From positions 1 through 57,084 of the forward strand of contig NZ_LMWH01000251.1 in assembly GCF_001507435.1 (NCBI RefSeq): a DNA stretch of 57,084 nt, given 5' to 3'. Made by a program: the position numbers and the translations under genes. Each line of letters begins with the position of its first letter. The stretch's first letter is position 1. A model generated the notes under the pieces. It did no database searches. It saw only the letters and a program-made list of their open reading frames with translations, and was not told the DNA's origin. Below are positions 32,365 through 40,580 of this stretch, piece by piece. This DNA is from Streptomyces sp. NRRL F-5122 (GTDB lineage Bacteria; Actinomycetota; Actinomycetes; Streptomycetales; Streptomycetaceae).

Positions 32365-33221
32365 TGCGGCGCGACCGCGAGTGCCTCGGCCAGGGTCACG
32401 GGCCGGCGGCCGATCAGGCGGCGCAAGTCGCCGGAATCGGTGTACATCTCGCCGCGGCTCATGCCGAGGTCGGCGTCGGCGAGGACCTCCGCCAGCTCGG
32501 CGGGGAGGCCGGCGGCGGCCAGTACCTGGGCGAACTCGGTCACCGGGAGGTCGGCGTAGGCAACCTGTTTCCCGGCCGCAGCGGAGATCGCGGCGGCGAG
32601 CTCGCTCAGCGTGAAGGATTCGTCGCCGCCGAGCTCGTACACGGCGCCGGTGTGGCCTTCGGCGGTGAGGACGACCGCCGCGGCCTCGGCGTAGTCGGCG
32701 CGGGACGCGGCGCTGATCCGCCCCTCGCCCGCGGCGCCGACGACGGCGCCGTTGTGCAGGATCTGCGGCAGTTGACTGGTGTAGTTCTCCAGGTACCAGC
32801 CGTTGCGCAGCAGCACGCTGGGGATTCCGCGGTCCCGCAGGTACTCCTCGGTCTCGCCGTGCGTGGCGCCGATGATGGTGGTGGCCGTGTCCGCGTGCGT
32901 CGTGCTCGTGTACGCCACCAGCGACACGCCCGCGGCCACTGCGGCGTCTATCGCGCGGCGGTGATTGGCGACCCGTTCGTCCACGGGGACCGAGGCGGAG
33001 ATCAGCAGCAGTCTGTCCGCCCCCGCGAAGGCCTCGGTCAGGCTGTCGGTGTCCGCGAAGTCGGCGCGGCGTGCCGTGACGCCTCGGTCGGCCAGATCCT
33101 TGATCCCGGCGATGTCCCGGCCGGTCGCGATGATGTCCGCGGCCGGGATCCCACGCCGCAGCAGCGCCTCGACGGTGAGCCTGCCCAGCTGGCCGGTGGC
33201 TCCGGTGACGACGATCGACAT
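32361..33221 (-). CDS. NmrA-like NAD(P)-binding oxidoreductase (quinone reductase QorB type)
   Basis: This 286-residue atypical short-chain dehydrogenase opens MSIVVTGATGQLGRLTVEAL (GxxGxxG, with Thr/Gln as in QorB) and has RADFADTDSLTEAFAGADRL. Later it has RNGWYLENYTSQLPQIL and AVYELGGDESFTLSELAAAI. The classical YxxxK site is absent, as in this family. Relatives reduce quinones with NADPH or act as redox-sensing regulators. It is divergent from the HxlR gene at 33375, the usual gene pairing for electrophile-inducible YtfG-like enzymes. Start set at 33221 with GGAAGG ten bases upstream; ATG 33230 is possible. Confidence 0.92.
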   Translation of the reverse strand: MSIVVTGATGQLGRLTVEALLRRGIPAADIIATGRDIAGIKDLADRGVTARRADFADTDSLTEAFAGADRLLLISASVPVDERVANHRRAIDAAVAAGVSLVAYTSTTHADTATTIIGATHGETEEYLRDRGIPSVLLRNGWYLENYTSQLPQILHNGAVVGAAGEGRISAASRADYAEAAAVVLTAEGHTGAVYELGGDESFTLSELAAAISAAAGKQVAYADLPVTEFAQVLAAAGLPAELAEVLADADLGMSRGEMYTDSGDLRRLIGRRPVTLAEALAVAPH

Positions 33222-33334
33222 GATGGTCATTCCTTCCTTCCGCGCGTGCCTCGCGCCCCTGTCGCGGTTCGTCCGCGGCGGGATGGAATTAACAGTGGCC
33301 TGCACACTCTCTGTTGGGAAGTGGCAACTTCTTG

Positions 33335-33343
33335 GTACGGTAC
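33335..33343. promoter_or_regulatory. candidate HxlR operator GTACGGTAC
   Basis: GTACGGTAC is a perfect inverted repeat of GTAC around one base, embedded in TTGGTACGGTACTTACC, between the divergent NmrA-like and HxlR genes. HxlR regulators of the YodB/HypR type bind sites built on GTAC-type half-sites, so this is the natural operator candidate. Confidence 0.55.
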
Positions 33344-33374
33344 TTACCCGAGCGAAAGCGTAGAGGTGAGACGT

Positions 33375-33779
33375 ATGGCGACTGTCGAGAACGTGACTGG
33401 ACCCATACCGTCATTCGATCCGTACGAGCGTGGCTGCCCGTCGCGGGACCTGCTCGACCAGATCGGCAGCAAGTGGGCGGTCCTCGTGCTGGGCGAGCTC
33501 GGCCGGAACGGGGCCTCCCGGTTCAGCCAGCTCCGCAAGGCGCTGGCGGGCGTGAGCGAGAAGATGCTCACTCAGACGCTGCGCACCCTCGAACGCGACG
33601 GGCTGGTCAACCGGACCGTCTACCCAGAGGTGCCGCCGCACGTGGAGTATGGACTGACCGCCCTCGGCCAGACGCTGAGGGAACCGCTGAAGGCGCTCAC
33701 GGAGTGGTCGGTGCGGCACATCGAGGAAGTCATCACCGCCCGCGGGGAGTACGACGACCGCACAGAGCGCACCCGGTAG
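33375..33779 (+). CDS. HxlR-family transcriptional regulator
   Basis: This 134-residue winged-helix regulator has the conserved N-terminal Cys in ERGCPSRDLLDQIGSKWAVL, the site of thiol-based sensing in HypR/QorR-like members. VLGELGRNGASRFSQLRKAL, AGVSEKMLTQTLRTLERDGL and VPPHVEYGLTALGQTL follow. It is divergent from the quinone-reductase-like gene, an arrangement like QorR-qorB, where the regulator represses both genes until oxidised. ATG 33375 follows GTAGAGGTGAG. Confidence 0.92.
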   Translation: MATVENVTGPIPSFDPYERGCPSRDLLDQIGSKWAVLVLGELGRNGASRFSQLRKALAGVSEKMLTQTLRTLERDGLVNRTVYPEVPPHVEYGLTALGQTLREPLKALTEWSVRHIEEVITARGEYDDRTERTR

Positions 33780-34072
33780 GCAGCGGCGGCCGGCGACTGA
33801 CCACCCTCCTGTGTCAGACGCCACGGGCGCATCGAGCACCTTTTGCCTCAGTCCGGGTCGGCTTCGGCCACCACCCGGGCCACCTCAGTCAGCGCCCATG
33901 CCCGCCCGCCGGGGCGGATCAGCACCTGGCGGCGCGGGCCGCACTGCCGGATGGCACCTACATTGAGTTGGCTGGGCGGGTGCCGGCGAACTCGCAGATT
34001 GTCCAGCGACGCGGCTGCCAGTGCGGAAGGGTGCGGGTGTTCTGGTTGCGACGCTGGGACGGTGACTGTTCG
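33780..34072. other. intergenic region without recognised gene
   Basis: About 290 bases after the HxlR gene. One plus-strand frame reads ALPDGTYIELAGRVPANSQI, but it lacks start, context and similarity. Probably decayed sequence. Confidence 0.35.
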
Positions 34073-34207
34073 TCAGGGTGTCTTGGGGAGCGGGTCATCC
34101 GCCGGTCGCCCGTGTGCCGTGCCAGCGGACTCGGTGTGTGAGTGTGCGGCGAGGAGCCGCAGTTTCTCGTCGCTGTCGCTGTCCTTGTCGGGGTAGTAGA
34201 CGACGAA
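34073..34207 (-). pseudogene. C-terminal remnant of an unknown protein
   Basis: The minus-strand frame ending at 34073 reads VVFVVYYPDKDSDSDEKLRL, then LAAHSHTESAGTAHGRPADD and a PLPKTP end. Codon bias is good, but an in-frame TAG lies directly before it and no start codon is available. It therefore appears to be the tail of a lost gene. The family was not recognised. Confidence 0.4.
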
Positions 34208-34287
34208 GACGACGCCCTAACGGCCGCACGCGCAAGGGGGGTCCGGCCGGAGCGGGTGAACGGTCAGCGGTCCGACGATGGAGCGGA

Positions 34288-34947
34288 TCAGGCCCGGACC
34301 GGCAGGGTCAGCCGTTTGCGGGCCGACTCGCTCTGCGACGGGGACAGCGCGTCGGCCTCCAGCAGGCGCGGCAGCAGCTCGCGCTCACCGGTCAGTGCGC
34401 GCAGTACCATCGCCGACGTCACCCCGTGATCCGGCCGCGACAGCAGCGTCACAGGGGCCCCGGCCGCGACGTGCCCGGGTACGACCACCCGGAAGTACAC
34501 CCCGGGCAGGGCGCGCCGGCCAAACCGCTTGATCCAGGACTCCTGCCCCAGCCGGTCGGCGAAAGTGCGGCAAGGGATCCGGGTCGCCGACGCCTCCAGC
34601 ACCACCACGTCGCCCACCCGCCAGCGCTCGCCGATGACGGTGCCGGAGACGTCCAGCCCACGTGTTGTGAGGTTCTCGCCGAACACCCCGGCGGAGCGCT
34701 CCCGTCCGAGCTCCCGCTCCCACAGGTCCAGGTCCTCGCGGGCATAGGCGTAGACGGCCTGGTGGTCGCCGCCGTGGAAGCGTGCATCGCAGACGGAGTC
34801 ACCGGCCATCCCGCTGACCCCTTGGGGGCCGGGCGCCGACACGGCGACCGGGTGGGAGACGGGCCGCTTGTCGATGCCGGTGAGCCCGGCACCCGAGTGC
34901 GCGGTGACCCGGCTGCTGCCGATATTGACGGATTCCACGATGCCCAT
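34288..34947 (-). CDS. MOSC domain protein (YiiM-like)
   Basis: This 219-residue MOSC protein has GIDKRPVSHPVAVSAPGPQG, then GDSVCDARFHGGDHQAVYAY. ELGRERSAGVFGENLTTRGL follows, with the typical FGENLT segment, and CRTFADRLGQESWIKRFGRR includes the conserved Cys proposed to carry sulphur or bind the molybdenum cofactor. YiiM-like members reduce N-hydroxylated compounds with a Moco cofactor. ATG 34947 begins MGIVESVNIG, close to the usual start. Downstream on the same strand is only remnant DNA. Confidence 0.92.
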   Translation of the reverse strand: MGIVESVNIGSSRVTAHSGAGLTGIDKRPVSHPVAVSAPGPQGVSGMAGDSVCDARFHGGDHQAVYAYAREDLDLWERELGRERSAGVFGENLTTRGLDVSGTVIGERWRVGDVVVLEASATRIPCRTFADRLGQESWIKRFGRRALPGVYFRVVVPGHVAAGAPVTLLSRPDHGVTSAMVLRALTGERELLPRLLEADALSPSQSESARKRLTLPVRA

Positions 34948-35092
34948 GGCAGCCGACCTCAGCCTTGCCTTCTGTTTCGGTTCGCATCGGCTGCTCCGGC
35001 GTGATCCCTGTTTCGCAGGCCGTGAAGCTGCCGTCGGATGTTGGGCATGCCGAGGGCCCGGCGCGGTGGCCGGGTGCTCCTGGGCCCTCGGG

Positions 35093-35256
35093 TTGTGGGT
35101 GGTCGAATGCCTTCAGATGCACGCGCTGGTCGGTGACGATGGCCGCCGCGAAGCCGATCCGGGCAGCGGCGGTGTGTACCGCCGCGATGAGTGCGCCGAC
35201 GGCGGCCTGGGCGACCGGCAAGGGGGCACCGACGCCTGCAATGTGCCGGTGCTCAT
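35093..35256 (-). pseudogene. GlcG/HbpS-like heme-binding protein, frameshifted and truncated
   Basis: The frame from ATG 35256 (MSTGTLQASVPP, preceded by AAGGAA) loses sense after 13 codons. A one-base shift at a C-tract (about 35223-35228) restores LPVAQAAVGALIAAVHTAAA and then RIGFAAAIVTDQRVHLKAFD. This resembles the first helix and strand of GlcG/HbpS-type proteins (... VAVVDAGGHLVAFARMD). The remaining two thirds of such a protein are absent. HbpS-like proteins bind heme or act in redox sensing, so the relic fits the oxidoreductase-rich setting. It is on the same strand as the NIPSNAP gene. Confidence 0.5.
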
Positions 35257-35312
35257 GAAGGTTCCTTTGTCGCGGTGCCGTGCGGTGGCGGATGAAGCGG
35301 CCGTAAGCCGGG

Positions 35313-35633
35313 TCACCGCAGAGGTGAGGCCGGGGTGGGGGCCACGCGGGTGACGACGGTCTTCTCGGGGATCAGCAGGCCGTGGACGACCGGCCCGATC
35401 TCGTTCTTCCAGCGGTCGTGCTGGTAGACGGCCGCGTACAGGGCCTCACTCTGGGCCTCGTCCTCGAACCTGCGGATCCACACGTAGCCGTCCTCATCCT
35501 GGGCATCGACGAAGGAGGCCGTCACGTCCATGCCCAGCGAGGCCTGAAACGGGATGACCACGTCCTCCATGTAACGCACCCACTCCTCGCGACGTCCGGG
35601 CTGGGCCTGGTAGCGGCGGATCTCGTAGTGCAT
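35313..35633 (-). CDS. NIPSNAP family protein
   Basis: This 106-residue dimeric alpha-beta barrel protein begins MHYEIRRYQAQPGRREEWVR. It has MDVTASFVDAQDEDGYVWIR and RFEDEAQSEALYAAVYQHDR in the middle and ends in VHGLLIPEKTVVTRVAPTP. The fold and motifs are those of NIPSNAP-like proteins. Function is poorly known; many are co-located with oxidoreductases, as here, where it starts 30 bases after the stop of the quinone-reductase-like gene on the same strand. They are probably one operon. Confidence 0.88.
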   Translation of the reverse strand: MHYEIRRYQAQPGRREEWVRYMEDVVIPFQASLGMDVTASFVDAQDEDGYVWIRRFEDEAQSEALYAAVYQHDRWKNEIGPVVHGLLIPEKTVVTRVAPTPASPLR

Positions 35634-35663
35634 GGCGCTGCTCCAAACTGCTGGCGAGAGTGG

Positions 35664-36629
35664 TCAGTTGGCGACGGTCAGGACGACCTTGCCGCGGGTG
35701 CGGCCGGCCTCGACGCGGGCGTGGGCCGTGCCGGCCTGCTCCAGCGGGAAGGTTTCCTCCACCTCGACGGCGACCTCGCCGGCGTCGATCAGGCCTGCGA
35801 TCGTGGTCAGCCCCGCGCCGTCCGGCTCGACCAGGTACGGGGTGACCCGCACGCCTGCCGCCTCGGCGGCCTGGGCCAGTTCGGGGGAGACACCGGCCGG
35901 GACGGCGACCAGCAGGCCGCCCGGGCGCAGGACCTTGAGCGAGCGGGTGCTGGTCTGGTCGTGGGCGTCGCCCACCAGGTCGATGACGACGTCGACGTCC
36001 TTGGTGGCGTCCTCGAAGCGGGTGGTGGTGTAGTCGATGGTCTCGTCGGCGCCGAGCTCCTTGAGCCAGGGGTGGCGTGCGGCGCTGGCGGTGGCGATCA
36101 CGTTGGCGCCCAGGTGCCGGGCGAACTGAACCGCGAAGTGGCCCACCCCGCCGGCGGCGGCCGTGATCAGGACGCGCTGGCCGGCCTGCACGTGGGCGGT
36201 GTCGACCACGGTCTGCCAGGCGGTCAGCGCCGCCAGCGGCGCGGCGGCCGCGTGCACGTGGTCAAGGGTGGCCGGCTTGCGGGCCCACTGACGGGCCGGG
36301 GCAGTCACGTACTCGGCGTAGCCGCCGGCGGCGCGCGGGAACCACGGCATGCCGTACACCTCGTCGCCGGGCGCGAGCGTGGTGACGCCGAAGCCAACCT
36401 CCTCGACGACGCCGGAGATGTCCCAGCCCAGGATCAGCGGGAACGTCTGCAGTCCCGCCATGCCCTGACCTTCGCGGGTCTTCCAGTCCACCGGGTTGAC
36501 GCCGGCGGCGTGCACTCGCACCAGCACCTCGGTCGGCAGCGGCTCGGGGCGCGCGACCTCCTCGGCGGTCAGCACCTGCGGGCCGCCGAACTCCGTGACG
36601 GTGACAGCCCGCATGGTGTGCTCACTCAT
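35664..36629 (-). CDS. NADP-dependent quinone oxidoreductase-like protein (MDR)
   Basis: This 321-residue medium-chain reductase of the zinc-free quinone oxidoreductase type begins MSEHTMRAVTVTEFGGPQVL. It has HAAGVNPVDWKTREGQG and PLILGWDISGVVEEVG. The Rossmann motif AAAGGVGHFAVQFARHLGA follows, and the GADETIDYTTTRF stretch is typical. No structural-zinc cysteines occur. Start 36629 was chosen because GAGCGAGGA lies in front; ATG 36644 is also in frame. It is divergent from the GlxA-type regulator, with a perfect 46-bp palindrome between them. Expected role: NADPH-dependent reduction of quinones or enones. Confidence 0.92.
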   Translation of the reverse strand: MSEHTMRAVTVTEFGGPQVLTAEEVARPEPLPTEVLVRVHAAGVNPVDWKTREGQGMAGLQTFPLILGWDISGVVEEVGFGVTTLAPGDEVYGMPWFPRAAGGYAEYVTAPARQWARKPATLDHVHAAAAPLAALTAWQTVVDTAHVQAGQRVLITAAAGGVGHFAVQFARHLGANVIATASAARHPWLKELGADETIDYTTTRFEDATKDVDVVIDLVGDAHDQTSTRSLKVLRPGGLLVAVPAGVSPELAQAAEAAGVRVTPYLVEPDGAGLTTIAGLIDAGEVAVEVEETFPLEQAGTAHARVEAGRTRGKVVLTVAN

Positions 36630-36652
36630 CTTGTCCTCGCTCATGTCAGTCT

Positions 36653-36698
36653 CACTGTTTCTTTTGCCGGGACCGTGGTCCCGGCAAAAGAAACAGTG
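36653..36698. promoter_or_regulatory. perfect 46-bp palindrome between divergent genes
   Basis: A 22-base arm (36653-36674, starting CACTGTTTCTTTTGCC) is exactly complementary to 36677-36698 around the dinucleotide GT. It lies 24 bases before the oxidoreductase start and 59 bases before the regulator start. This suits an operator for the AraC/GlxA protein acting on both genes, but perfect symmetry of this length is far beyond an ordinary operator. Confidence 0.65.
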
Positions 36699-36757
36699 GC
36701 GTGTGCTTGCGGAGGCGGGTGAGTGGCCGGAGAGCCACCTGTCGTACTATTCCGGCC

Positions 36758-37738
36758 ATGCCGCATCGTGTTGCCGTTCTCGCCCTCGACGGAGTCCTGC
36801 CGCTGGACCTGGGCATCCCGGCGCGCGTGTTCAACGAGGCCTGTGAACCGGACGGGACTCGTCTGTACTCCGTCGTCACCTGCTCCCTCGGCGGCCGGCC
36901 GGTACGCACGCACGAGGACTACCGGATCGTCGTCGACCACGACGAGTCGGCGCTGGAGACTGCGGACACCGTCGTTCTGGCCACGCAGGAGCCCAGCGAG
37001 CGCCTGCTCGCGACCGGCACGCTCCCCGAGGAACTCGCTGCGGCGCTGGACCGAATAGGGCCGTGGACCCGCATCGTCAGCCTGTGCACGTCGGCCTTCC
37101 TGCTCGCGGCAGCCGGTCTGCTGGACGGTCGGCGGGCCACCACGCACTGGGCGCTGTGTGATGCGCTGGCGCGGCTGTTCCCCGACGTCGACGTCGATCC
37201 GGACGTCCTGTTCGTCGACAACGGACGCATCCTGACGTCCGCCGGCGGAGCGGCCGGCATCGACCTGTGCCTGCACCTGGTCCGTCTGGACCACGGCGCG
37301 GCGGTGGCCTCGGCCGCCGCGCGCCGCTGCGTGGTGGCGCCGTGGCGCGAGGGCGGGCAGGCGCAGTTCATCGAGCACCCGGTTCCGCAGGACACCGACC
37401 GTTCCACTTCGGCGACCCGGCAGTGGGCGCTGGACCGGCTCGCCGAGCCGATCACACTGGAGGACATGGCCCGGCACGCGCACATGAGCGTGCGCACCTT
37501 TACCCGGCGGTTCCGCAGCGAGGTGGGCAGCAGCCCGCTGAAGTGGCTGGCGCAGCGGCGGCTGGCCCACGCGCGTCTGCTGCTGGAGTCCACCGACCTC
37601 ACCGTCGCGCGGATCGCCACCGCTTGCGGCTTCGGCGACCCCGTCGCACTGCGCAAGCACTTCCACACGCACCTGGGCCTGTCCCCACTGGCCTACCGTC
37701 GCGCCCACAACGCACCGGAGCCTATGACGGCACAATGA
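36758..37738 (+). CDS. GlxA-family regulator (DJ-1/PfpI domain plus AraC HTH)
   Basis: This 326-residue protein has an N-terminal DJ-1/PfpI-like domain (about 4-185). It begins VAVLALDGVLPLDLGIPARV and has the nucleophile-elbow CTSAFLLAAAGLLDGRRATT, then HWALCDALARLFPDVDVDPD. The AraC-type double helix-turn-helix follows (about 215-318: EDMARHAHMSVRTFTRRFRS and RIATACGFGDPVALRKHFHT). The order matches GlxA-like transcriptional regulators. It is divergent from the quinone reductase-like gene and probably regulates it through the palindrome at 36653-36698. The ligand is unknown. ATG 36758 begins the domain directly. Confidence 0.93.
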   Translation: MPHRVAVLALDGVLPLDLGIPARVFNEACEPDGTRLYSVVTCSLGGRPVRTHEDYRIVVDHDESALETADTVVLATQEPSERLLATGTLPEELAAALDRIGPWTRIVSLCTSAFLLAAAGLLDGRRATTHWALCDALARLFPDVDVDPDVLFVDNGRILTSAGGAAGIDLCLHLVRLDHGAAVASAAARRCVVAPWREGGQAQFIEHPVPQDTDRSTSATRQWALDRLAEPITLEDMARHAHMSVRTFTRRFRSEVGSSPLKWLAQRRLAHARLLLESTDLTVARIATACGFGDPVALRKHFHTHLGLSPLAYRRAHNAPEPMTAQ

Positions 37739-37802
37739 CCACCCAGCCGGGCCATGGCCGCGACAACACCCCACCAATCGCCCGACGGGTCAAGTGGCCC
37801 AC

Positions 37803-37911
37803 GCAAAGGAAGGCGCGAGACTCGTGGCGCTCAGCGTGATCGACCAGATCATGGGATGGGAGCCGGGAGGCGCCGCCAGGATGCGGGCGCGGTACCTGCA
37901 GGTGACCGACG
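37803..37911 (+). pseudogene. tyrosine integrase C-terminal remnant
   Basis: The plus frame reads AKEGARLVALSVIDQIMGWE, then PGGAARMRARYLQVTD. This resembles the C-terminal end of actinobacterial site-specific tyrosine recombinases, where the catalytic Tyr lies in the MRARYLHVTD-type motif. The remaining approximately 90% of an integrase is missing, and the frame then runs on antisense into the TetR gene. It marks the edge of a lost integrative element, together with the tRNA-like scar 5.7 kb away. Confidence 0.6.
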
Positions 37912-37920
37912 GGCCCCCGC

Positions 37921-38517
37921 TCAGTTTGTGCGGTGCTGCGGTGCCAACTGCCCGGTGCCGCTCTTGGTGAGAGCCGTGCGTGCGGCCTGCAGCAGTTCTT
38001 CGGAGATCGGGTTGCCCCGGGTGGCGCGGGCAAGCACGAGGGCACCGACCATGGTGCAGAGCTGGGCCATGCCGTCGTCGTCGCCGGTGGCCAGCCGGGC
38101 GGCGCGGTTGCGTACCCCGTTGATGTAGACGTGCCGGGAGCGGGCGGCCTGCTCGGGTTCGCGCCCCAGGTCAGTGGCGAATCCGGAGACGGGGCAGCCG
38201 TCCCCGGCGTCATCGCGGTGCCAGAGCGAGAGGTAGTGCTCGATCAGCGTCCGGCGGGCGGCCTCGTGGTCCTTGGCGGGTTCCTCCAGCCCGGCCGGCG
38301 AGTGTGCCGCCGGATCCTCGAAGGCGTGGGCGATGGCCTTGTCGACCAGGTCCTCTTTGGAGTCGAACTGCTTGTAGAACGCGCCGTGGGTGAGCCCGAC
38401 GGCTTTCATCAGGTCGGCGATGCTGACCGCGGTGCCTTTTTCGCGGAACATCCGGGAGGCGGTGGCCACGACGTGCTGCCGGTTCTCCTGCGCCTGCGCC
38501 TTGGACACTCGGCCCAC
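37921..38517 (-). CDS. TetR/AcrR-family regulator
   Basis: This 198-residue protein has an N-terminal helix-turn-helix (about 9-55: [40 protein letters not shown]). A TetR-type C-terminal domain follows ([20 protein letters not shown] and [20 protein letters not shown]), which also contains Cys residues. It is divergent from the MFS transporter at 38703, whose repressor it probably is. The start is GTG 38517; GTG 38508 is an alternative. The gap between the two genes holds two ATGTCGC half-sites in inverted orientation. Confidence 0.9.
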   Translation of the reverse strand: MGRVSKAQAQENRQHVVATASRMFREKGTAVSIADLMKAVGLTHGAFYKQFDSKEDLVDKAIAHAFEDPAAHSPAGLEEPAKDHEAARRTLIEHYLSLWHRDDAGDGCPVSGFATDLGREPEQAARSRHVYINGVRNRAARLATGDDDGMAQLCTMVGALVLARATRGNPISEELLQAARTALTKSGTGQLAPQHRTN

Positions 38518-38538
38518 GGGATCACACTCCTCAAATAA

Positions 38539-38586
38539 ATGTCGCTTGTAATCTATCCTATCCCGCGTTTAGTGTGATTGCGACAT
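38539..38586. promoter_or_regulatory. inverted ATGTCGC half-sites between TetR and MFS genes
   Basis: ATGTCGC (38539-38545) and GCGACAT (38580-38586) are inverted repeats 34 bases apart, inside an AT-richer stretch (38530-38595) between the divergent genes. They may be parts of a TetR operator or two separate sites, one per promoter. Confidence 0.4.
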
Positions 38587-38702
38587 CTATTTTTGCGTCG
38601 CCATCCCCGGGCCGGGCAGGGCCGTGCGCTGCCTGCCGCCGTCCGAGGCTGACGGCCTGCGATGGGAAATCGCAGTACCACCGACAGCACTGGAGACCCC
38701 CT

Positions 38703-40325
38703 GTGGCATCACCGCCCACTCCCGCCGGGCCCTCGACACCCGCGCCGTCCACGCCACCCGTGCCGCCCGCCCGGCGGCGAAGGGTTTCCGGGGTGGTCCA
38801 CCGCCGGCGCTGGGCCATCCTGTCCGTGCTCGCGTTCAGCCTCTTGGTGGTGATGCTGGACAATTCGATCCTCAACGTGGCGATGAAGACGATCGCCCAG
38901 CCTGCTCCCACCGGACTGGGCTCCACCCAGGGCCAGTTGGAGTGGGCAGTCAACTCCTACACGCTGGTCTTCGCCGGACTGCTCTTCACCGCGGGCCTGC
39001 TCGGTGACCGGCTCGGCCGCAAGAAGGTGCTGCTCTTCGGCATGGCCGTGTTCGGCGCGGGATCCGTGCTGTCCGCGCTGTCGGATTCCTCCGGGCAGCT
39101 CATCGCCTTCCGCGCCGTGATGGGCTTCGGCGGTGCCTTCATCCTGCCCGCCACCCTGGCGATCATCATGAACGTCTTCGAGCCCGAGGAGCAGCCCAAG
39201 GCCATCGGCATCTGGACCGGTGTGGTCGGTTTCGCCATAGCCGCCGGCCCGATCGCCGGCGGCGTTCTGCTGGAACACTTCTGGTGGGGCTCGGTCTTCC
39301 TGGTCAATGTGCCGATCGTCGCCGCCGCGATGGTCGCGATGGCGGCGATCGTCCCCGATTCCAAGGACCCCAGGCCCGGCAGGCTCGACCCGGTCGGCGT
39401 GCTGCTCTCGATCGTTGGTCTGGCGGTGCTGGTCTACGGCATCATCAAGGGTGGCCAGCTGGGCGACTTCACCCGGCCCGAGGCCTGGGCGACGATCCTG
39501 GGCGGCTTGGCGGTCCTTGCCGGTTTCGTGGTGTACGAGGCCCGCAGCGACCATCCGGCCCTCGACGTCACCTACTTCCGCAACCGGCGGTTCTCCGCCT
39601 CCGTCGCCGCCATCGGCCTGGTCTTCTTCGCGCTGATGGGCGTCACGTTCTTCAGCGTCTTCTACAACCAGAGCGTGCGCGGCTACAGCGTCCTGCAGTC
39701 CGGTCTGCTCGTGCTGCCGCTGGCCGCCTCCCAGATGTTCTTCGCCCCGCGGGCCCGGCTGGTCGTGGGCCGCTTCGGTGCCCGAGCCGTGTGCGCCGCC
39801 GGCCTCGTCCTGACCGCCGTGGGCTTCGGCGGCTTCCTGCTGCTGGGCCAGCACACCCCCATCTGGGTGCTGGAGATGCTGTTCTTCCTGATGGGCACGG
39901 GGATGGCGCATGTGATGCCGCCCGCCACCGTCATGATCATGTCGTCACTGCCGCGGGAGAAAGCCGGCTCCGGATCCGCGATCAACAACACCTTCCGGCA
40001 GGTCGGCGGAGCCATGGGCGTCGCCGTGCTGGGGTCGCTGCTGTCCACCACCTACCGCAGCGGCATCGACGGCCACCTGGACGCACTGCCCGCCTTTGAC
40101 CGGCACACCGCAGGTGAATCCGTCCAGGCGACCCTGACCGTCGCCGAGAAACTGGGACCGGCCGGCAGGGCGCTGGTGCAGCCCGCACACGACGCCTTTC
40201 TCCACGCCATGCACATCACCGCGGCAGGGTCCGCAGCCGTCGCCCTGGTCGGCGCGGCCGTGGTGCTGGTCCTCCTGCCGGGCAAGACCGCCAGCGGTGC
40301 CAAGCCCCGGCGCCGGACCTCCTGA
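38703..40325 (+). CDS. MFS transporter, DHA2 (EmrB-like) drug efflux family
   Basis: This 540-residue protein has a basic, Pro-rich tail (about 35 residues) and then 14 membrane helices. Motif A is [20 protein letters not shown]. Motif B/C regions are [20 protein letters not shown] and [20 protein letters not shown], and the DHA2 opening [10 protein letters not shown] lies in helix 1. The expected action is proton antiport of hydrophobic compounds across the plasma membrane. The GTG 38703 has GGAG eight bases before it; the frame continues upstream but without similarity. It is divergent from the TetR gene, the standard efflux-repressor pair. Confidence 0.92.
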   Translation: MASPPTPAGPSTPAPSTPPVPPARRRRVSGVVHRRRWAILSVLAFSLLVVMLDNSILNVAMKTIAQPAPTGLGSTQGQLEWAVNSYTLVFAGLLFTAGLLGDRLGRKKVLLFGMAVFGAGSVLSALSDSSGQLIAFRAVMGFGGAFILPATLAIIMNVFEPEEQPKAIGIWTGVVGFAIAAGPIAGGVLLEHFWWGSVFLVNVPIVAAAMVAMAAIVPDSKDPRPGRLDPVGVLLSIVGLAVLVYGIIKGGQLGDFTRPEAWATILGGLAVLAGFVVYEARSDHPALDVTYFRNRRFSASVAAIGLVFFALMGVTFFSVFYNQSVRGYSVLQSGLLVLPLAASQMFFAPRARLVVGRFGARAVCAAGLVLTAVGFGGFLLLGQHTPIWVLEMLFFLMGTGMAHVMPPATVMIMSSLPREKAGSGSAINNTFRQVGGAMGVAVLGSLLSTTYRSGIDGHLDALPAFDRHTAGESVQATLTVAEKLGPAGRALVQPAHDAFLHAMHITAAGSAAVALVGAAVVLVLLPGKTASGAKPRRRTS

Positions 40326-40580
40326 GCCCGACGGTGACCACGAACCAACCCGGCGGGAGACCGGAGGCGACCGCATGCCGGGGACGTCCCCGCAGTGTCC
40401 TCGCCGAAACCGCTGACACCCACAGGGCACCGCGGCTGCTCGACGAGGCCACCCGTGTGGCATCGCCACACGGCCCCACGGTGACACCGCGGGAGCCAAC
40501 GCCATGCCGGCGGCTCCGCTGACGCTCCGACCACACCTCAACTCGGATATGTTCCGCTACCTTTCGAAGGAGACCGCCTG

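Noticed and set aside
35382..36722. 446-residue plus-strand frame over the quinone reductase gene
   Set aside because: It is the antisense shadow of the reductase, whose motifs are clear on the minus strand.
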